NCBI GenBank assembly: GCA_029264635.1 | Contig: JARIAA010000297.1 | Coordinates: 1 to 9,761, forward strand | Length of the DNA stretch: 9,761 nucleotides | Source: Psychrobacter sp. | GTDB lineage: Bacteria > Pseudomonadota > Gammaproteobacteria > Pseudomonadales > Moraxellaceae | Direction of reading: 5' to 3' | In this document: one piece after another, positions 6,294 to 9,761 of the stretch | Position numbering within the stretch: the stretch's first letter is position 1 | How the letters are laid out: each line of letters starts with the position of its first letter | The notes under the pieces: model-generated | What the model was told of the DNA's origin: nothing | The model's input: the letters and a program-made list of their open reading frames with translations, nothing else | The model's database searches: none | Translations under genes and position numbers: made by a program

Positions 6294-7214
6294 ATGAAAA
6301 AGTTAACTGAACGTATAATGATTCCACTGACTTTGTCCTTATTGGGAATGACGCTCGTAGGCTGCGGTGATGAGGACATTTTTGGTTTGGCGAATAGTAA
6401 TGAATTTACAGTGACTCGCTTTGATAGTAGCTATGATAATCAAGCAAACGCAACTGCTATTGCGCGGATTAACGAGACATATCGCACAGGGGCGCGTGAG
6501 TTTAAACTTGAAAATATTATTAATAATTACAACAGCCAAGGATTAAATGCTTTAGACAAAATCGTATTGGCAGATGGCTTTGAGGGCCGACTTGCAAACA
6601 AAGACATCGAGGTCAATGGTCGTACGATCAGACGTCCTATCTACGAAAAAAATAGCAATAATCAGCTAAATTATGAGATTAATTATAAGACGCTTGATTT
6701 GACAGGAGTTAAAGCCAACAGCTATAACGCTGGGAATACGTTATCGAACAGTAATGGTATCCGGACCGATCTGAATAATTATCCGAGTGTTTCAACCGAC
6801 GCGAGTTTTCCAGCCGGCTCCGTTTGTTATATTCCTGTAACCACAAGCGAGCGCTCATTTTTCGCTTTTAATGCCAAGAACGAAACCACTTATCAGACGC
6901 TGGATGACTGGATTGAGGCGATAGAAGATCGTTTTAACGACAATCGCATGTTTAGTACGACAAGACTTAGAGTAGGGTCGAGCAACAAGCAAAAAGCGGC
7001 TTTGGTAGAGTTTTTTGAATCTAGAAACCAGCCGGCCTACTTATATAGTGGGGTCGAATATGATAATGATATTTACGAGACGGACTATGTTGCTAAAGGG
7101 GTTAATAATCCTAATACCAATAGCCGCCGCGGTGTGGTTGATTGTACTTTGGTCAATGACGTGGCTGCAAATTTTTTGGCAGCGCAGATAAGAGAGAGCT
7201 ACCGTAGAAATTAG
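6294..7214 (+). CDS. Putative lipoprotein of unknown function
   Basis: A 306-residue protein whose family I do not recognise. It starts with a lipoprotein signal: basic MKKLTER, a hydrophobic core (about residues 8-22) and the lipobox LVGC with the acylated Cys24. Gly at +2 argues against inner-membrane retention, so an outer-membrane anchor facing the periplasm is likely. The mature part is rich in Asn, Asp and Tyr and has only two other cysteines, Cys178 (SVCYIPV) and Cys284 (VVDCTLV), which could form a disulfide. A mixed alpha/beta domain is suggested by DDWIEAIEDRF (204-214) and KAALVEFFESR (234-244). TAAGGA ends 7 bases before the ATG, which supports the start. It is divergent from ohr across 277 bp; several TATAAG-like boxes lie in that gap, but I cannot pair any with a -35. 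An unusual hairpin follows the gene. Confidence 0.8.
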   Translation: MKKLTERIMIPLTLSLLGMTLVGCGDEDIFGLANSNEFTVTRFDSSYDNQANATAIARINETYRTGAREFKLENIINNYNSQGLNALDKIVLADGFEGRLANKDIEVNGRTIRRPIYEKNSNNQLNYEINYKTLDLTGVKANSYNAGNTLSNSNGIRTDLNNYPSVSTDASFPAGSVCYIPVTTSERSFFAFNAKNETTYQTLDDWIEAIEDRFNDNRMFSTTRLRVGSSNKQKAALVEFFESRNQPAYLYSGVEYDNDIYETDYVAKGVNNPNTNSRRGVVDCTLVNDVAANFLAAQIRESYRRN

Positions 7215-7290
7215 TCATTCAGCCAAATGAGAGGTTTGAACTATTTCAAGTTTTAAGCTAAATGTACGTGTATTTTTTAATTTAAGCATT

Positions 7291-7322
7291 TTACGAGAGT
7301 GCCCCTAACGACACTTTCGTAA
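7291..7322. other. 11-bp hairpin downstream of the lipoprotein gene, without T-tract
   Basis: TTACGAGAGTG (7291-7301) pairs with CACTTTCGTAA (7312-7322) with one G-U pair and a 10-nt loop. No T-run follows on either strand, so it is not a standard intrinsic terminator. It lies 77 bases after the lipoprotein stop and upstream of the prfC promoter; it might stabilise the 3' end of the mRNA or bind a protein as DNA. Confidence 0.6.
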
Positions 7323-7328
7323 CGACGC

Positions 7329-7347
7329 GCAAAAATAGCATTTTTGC
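7329..7347. other. 8-bp perfect inverted repeat next to the prfC promoter
   Basis: GCAAAAAT (7329-7336) and ATTTTTGC (7340-7347) flank a 3-base centre. In RNA this would be an AU-rich hairpin with a very tight loop ending in five T before GC; as DNA it is a possible operator, since it covers the position expected for the prfC -35 box. It might also be the weak terminator of the lipoprotein transcript. Confidence 0.5.
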
Positions 7348-7358
7348 CATAAATCCGC

Positions 7359-7364
7359 TACAAT
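7359..7364 (+). promoter_or_regulatory. -10 box of the prfC promoter
   Basis: TACAAT lies in the context CCGCTACAATACGCGC, giving an RNA start near 7371 and a leader of about 70 bases. The -35 position at 17-bp spacing (AGCATT, 7337-7342) is poor and falls inside the GCAAAAAT inverted repeat. Confidence 0.5.
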
Positions 7365-7440
7365 ACGCGCACCAAAATCCTGCATACCTACTATTATCTT
7401 TTGCTATTTCCTTCAAAAATTTAACGATAAGTTAGCCATT

Positions 7441-9063
7441 ATGAGCGCAGATTCTAAACTTTCAGCAACCAAGCTGTCTCCTACTAAACTTGCCCGCGAA
7501 GTCGCTAAACGCCGCACCTTTGCTATTATCTCGCATCCTGATGCGGGTAAGACGACCATGACTGAAAAGCTACTGCTTTGGGGTCAAGCGATTCAGGTCG
7601 TAGGCGAAGTTAAAGGCCGCAAAACTGACAGTCATGCGACGTCCGATTGGATGAGTATGGAGCAAGAGCGCGGTATCTCAATTACCACCTCAGTCATGCA
7701 GTTTCCTTATCAAGAGCATATGGTTAATCTGCTAGATACCCCAGGTCACGCCGATTTCAGTGAAGATACTTATCGCACCTTAACGGCGGTGGATAGCGCT
7801 TTGATGATGGTTGATGGCGCAAAAGGCGTCGAAGAGCGAACCATCAAGCTGATGGAGGTATGCCGCATGCGCGATACGCCGATTATCTCTTTTGTAAACA
7901 AGTTAGACCGCCAAATTCGTGAACCACTTGAGCTACTGAGTGAAATTGAAACCGTCTTAAAGATTAAATGTATCCCGCTGACGTGGCCTATTGGTATGGG
8001 ACAAGATTTCGTCGGGGTCTATCATTTGACTGAAAATAAAACTTACTTTTATCAAAAAGGTCATGGCGGCGAGATTACGGTTTCTGAGACGCGTGATGGT
8101 TATGATTACCCAGATGTCCGTGAGCGCTTAGGTGCGCTGATGTTTGCCTCTTTTGAGGAGTCGCTTGAGCTAGTACAAATGGCGCTTGAGGACTTCAACG
8201 TTGATGAATTTTTGGCAGGCGAGATGACACCTGTGTTATTCGGTACGGCACTGGGTAACTTTGGTGTCAATATGGTGCTTGATACATTGGTCAAATATGC
8301 GCCGCCACCAAAAGCCCATCCGACGACTGAGCGTGAAGTCTCGGCAACTGAGGCAGATTTTAGTGGCTTTGTGTTTAAGATTCAGGCCAATATGGATCCA
8401 CGTCACCGCGACCGCATTGCATTCTTACGTGTGTGCTCAGGTAAGTACGAAAAAGGCATGAAGATGAAGCATGTGCGCTTGGGTAAAGACGTACGTATTG
8501 CCGATGCGTTGACCTTTTTGGCAGGCGACCGTGAAGCGTTAGAAGAGGCGTATCCAGGGGATATTATCGGTCTACATAATCATGGAACAATCTCTATCGG
8601 TGATAGCTTTACTGAAGGCGAGGAGCTGAACTTTACAGGCATTCCGCATTTTGCGCCTGAATTGTTCCGCCGAGTCATACTCAAAGATCCGCTCAAATCA
8701 AAAGCGCTACAAAAAGGTTTGCAGCAGTTAAGTGAAGAGGTCGCAACACAGGTCTTTATGCCACAGATTAATAACGATTTAATCTTGGGCGCGGTCGGTG
8801 TCCTACAGTTTGAAGTGTTCGCGCATCGCCTTAAAGAAGAGTATAAAGTCCAATGTATCTTTGAGCCGGTATCGATTGCAACTGTACGCTGGATACACTG
8901 TGATGACGAAGTGGCGCTGGCGAAGTTTAAGCGTAAAGCGCATGACCAGTTATCGCTAGATGGCGGTGGTTATCTTACCTATCTTGCTCCCTCACGCGTC
9001 AACTTGCAGCTGATGCAAGATCGCTACCCAGAGGTGAGCTTTAGGAGTACGCGCGAGCATTGA
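7441..9063 (+). CDS. prfC: Peptide chain release factor 3 (RF3)
   Basis: A 540-residue translational GTPase that removes RF1/RF2 from the ribosome after peptide release. The family form of the P-loop, SHPDAGKTT (31-39), is present, followed by the switch region RGISITT (78-84), DTPGH (99-103) and NKLD (153-156). Segments such as EVAKRRTFAIISHPDAGK, the domain-2 beta-barrel (about 300-400) and the C-terminal GGGYLTYLAP are characteristic of RF3 rather than of EF-G or BipA. E. coli RF3 is 529 residues; the extra length is a polar Lys/Ser/Thr-rich N-terminus before the conserved LAREVAKRR. The ATG is the only Met before the P-loop, but the sequence upstream (GATAAGTTAGCCATT) is a weak ribosome site. 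TGA is followed at once by an in-frame TAA. A single gene with its own promoter and terminator. Confidence 0.97.
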   Translation: MSADSKLSATKLSPTKLAREVAKRRTFAIISHPDAGKTTMTEKLLLWGQAIQVVGEVKGRKTDSHATSDWMSMEQERGISITTSVMQFPYQEHMVNLLDTPGHADFSEDTYRTLTAVDSALMMVDGAKGVEERTIKLMEVCRMRDTPIISFVNKLDRQIREPLELLSEIETVLKIKCIPLTWPIGMGQDFVGVYHLTENKTYFYQKGHGGEITVSETRDGYDYPDVRERLGALMFASFEESLELVQMALEDFNVDEFLAGEMTPVLFGTALGNFGVNMVLDTLVKYAPPPKAHPTTEREVSATEADFSGFVFKIQANMDPRHRDRIAFLRVCSGKYEKGMKMKHVRLGKDVRIADALTFLAGDREALEEAYPGDIIGLHNHGTISIGDSFTEGEELNFTGIPHFAPELFRRVILKDPLKSKALQKGLQQLSEEVATQVFMPQINNDLILGAVGVLQFEVFAHRLKEEYKVQCIFEPVSIATVRWIHCDDEVALAKFKRKAHDQLSLDGGGYLTYLAPSRVNLQLMQDRYPEVSFRSTREH

Positions 9064-9084
9064 TAACAGTTGCTCAGCTTATCC

Positions 9085-9117
9085 AAAAGACACGCCCGCC
9101 GTGTCTTTTCGTTTTTT
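9085..9117 (+). terminator. Intrinsic terminator of prfC
   Basis: AAAAGACACG (9085-9094) and CGTGTCTTTT (9100-9109) form a perfect 10-bp stem with a 5-nt loop (CCCGC), followed by CG and six T. It begins 21 bases after the prfC stop. Confidence 0.92.
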
Positions 9118-9183
9118 GTGGTTTGATATGTATTGAGTAGTACTATCAAAACCTAACGGCTAAAACAGTGTTCCTACAATAGC

Positions 9184-9213
9184 TTGTGATGATTACGGTA
9201 GAATATCTATAAA
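9184..9213 (+). promoter_or_regulatory. Likely promoter of the DUF3298-like gene
   Basis: TTGTGA (9184-9189) and TATAAA (9208-9213) are 18 bp apart, about 27 bases before the start codon. A TACAAT at 9175-9180 is a second -10 candidate but has no fitting -35. Confidence 0.45.
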
Positions 9214-9239
9214 TATCGTCTATTTATGAACGAGGATAT

Positions 9240-9761
9240 ATGACAATAGCGACTCAGTTGCATACAGTGGCGCGTGTAAAAAATACGCAAAAAGCCAATA
9301 AGAATAAAGGTTTATCTTTATTCACTGTTTTTAGTAGTGCCATTTTTCTAAGTGCAATTAGTTTATATGCCAATGCCTCTACGCTTATTAGTACGACGGA
9401 GTATCTTGATTATGATTTGCCTCAAAGTATACAAGAGCGCTGCGCTGAGCGTGAAAATTGTCCAGAGATTGAGATCAGCTATCTTAAAACCAACCACCAA
9501 TGGATAAATGACATTACTAATGCACGTATTGATAATTTAGTGGTCAACAGTAAACCGTCAGAGTCGCCACCTATTAAAATCAAAAGCAATCAAGCAGACG
9601 TTAAAGCCGCTATTGATGACTTTGCTACCGCACAATTTATGGATTTACCTGAGGAACGTCTATTTGTTTACAATTTAATGGTCACACCTGACTATCTAGG
9701 TCATGTCGATGATTTTGAGATGTTTGAGATAAATGCTTATGTATTTACAGGCGGCGCGCAT
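9240..9761 (+). CDS. Secreted DUF3298/RsiV-like protein, N-terminal part (3' end outside window)
   Basis: The frame starts with ATG at 9240 and stays open for 174 codons to the window edge. A basic N-terminus with many Lys (residues 12-23) precedes a hydrophobic stretch (about 25-43) and ANA (44-46), so a signal peptide cut after Ala46 is likely, placing the protein in the periplasm. The mature part has a Cys pair (Cys68, Cys74) and ends at FTGGAH (169-174). A Y/F-TGGAH motif is typical of the DUF3298 domain found in RsiV- and PdaC-like proteins, some of which bind or modify cell-wall material; the rest of that domain should lie beyond the window. GAGGA sits only 3 bases before the ATG, closer than usual, but no better start is in frame; upstream ATG 9226 stops after five codons. 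The family call is moderate, the function unknown. Confidence 0.7.
   Translation, partial: MTIATQLHTVARVKNTQKANKNKGLSLFTVFSSAIFLSAISLYANASTLISTTEYLDYDLPQSIQERCAERENCPEIEISYLKTNHQWINDITNARIDNLVVNSKPSESPPIKIKSNQADVKAAIDDFATAQFMDLPEERLFVYNLMVTPDYLGHVDDFEMFEINAYVFTGGAH

Noticed and set aside
1..9761. Undescribed defence, mobile or biosynthetic system
   Set aside because: Searching by eye on both strands gave no transposase, integrase, toxin-antitoxin pair, CRISPR-like repeat array or clustered pathway genes; the gene content is mostly housekeeping.

Overview
The window looks like ordinary chromosomal DNA from a gammaproteobacterium, most likely Psychrobacter or a close relative in the Moraxellaceae. 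This rests on moderate GC, the style of the PolA, RF3 and Ohr proteins, and AT-rich intergenic regions with TATAAT/TACAAT -10 boxes. The genus is an inference; no rRNA or other marker gene is present.

Layout from left to right. (1) The 3' end of a plus-strand beta-helix repeat protein, whose stop codon lies inside its own terminator. (2) A minus-strand short-chain dehydrogenase. (3) A gap holding a 31-codon remnant of a glyoxalase/FosA-like gene. (4) A minus-strand multi-helix membrane protein with no usual start codon at its likely beginning. (5) polA on the minus strand, complete, followed by a strong TTCG-loop terminator and an internal TATAAT box that together could define a short RNA or a leader. 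(6) ohr on the minus strand, with its own terminator and a 12-bp direct repeat over its promoter. (7) Divergent from ohr, an unrecognised plus-strand lipoprotein. (8) prfC (release factor 3), with two hairpins upstream and a textbook terminator. (9) The 5' part of a secreted protein ending at an FTGGAH motif typical of DUF3298/RsiV-like proteins.

The genes appear to be mostly single transcription units with separate promoters and terminators, and no common pathway joins them: DNA repair and replication (polA), peroxide defence (ohr), translation termination (prfC) and envelope proteins. I see no mobile element, CRISPR, tRNA, rRNA, phage gene or defence system. The points worth a second look are small: the start of the membrane protein gene and the terminator/leader arrangement before it, the truncated VOC gene, the ohr promoter repeat, and the orphan lipoprotein.
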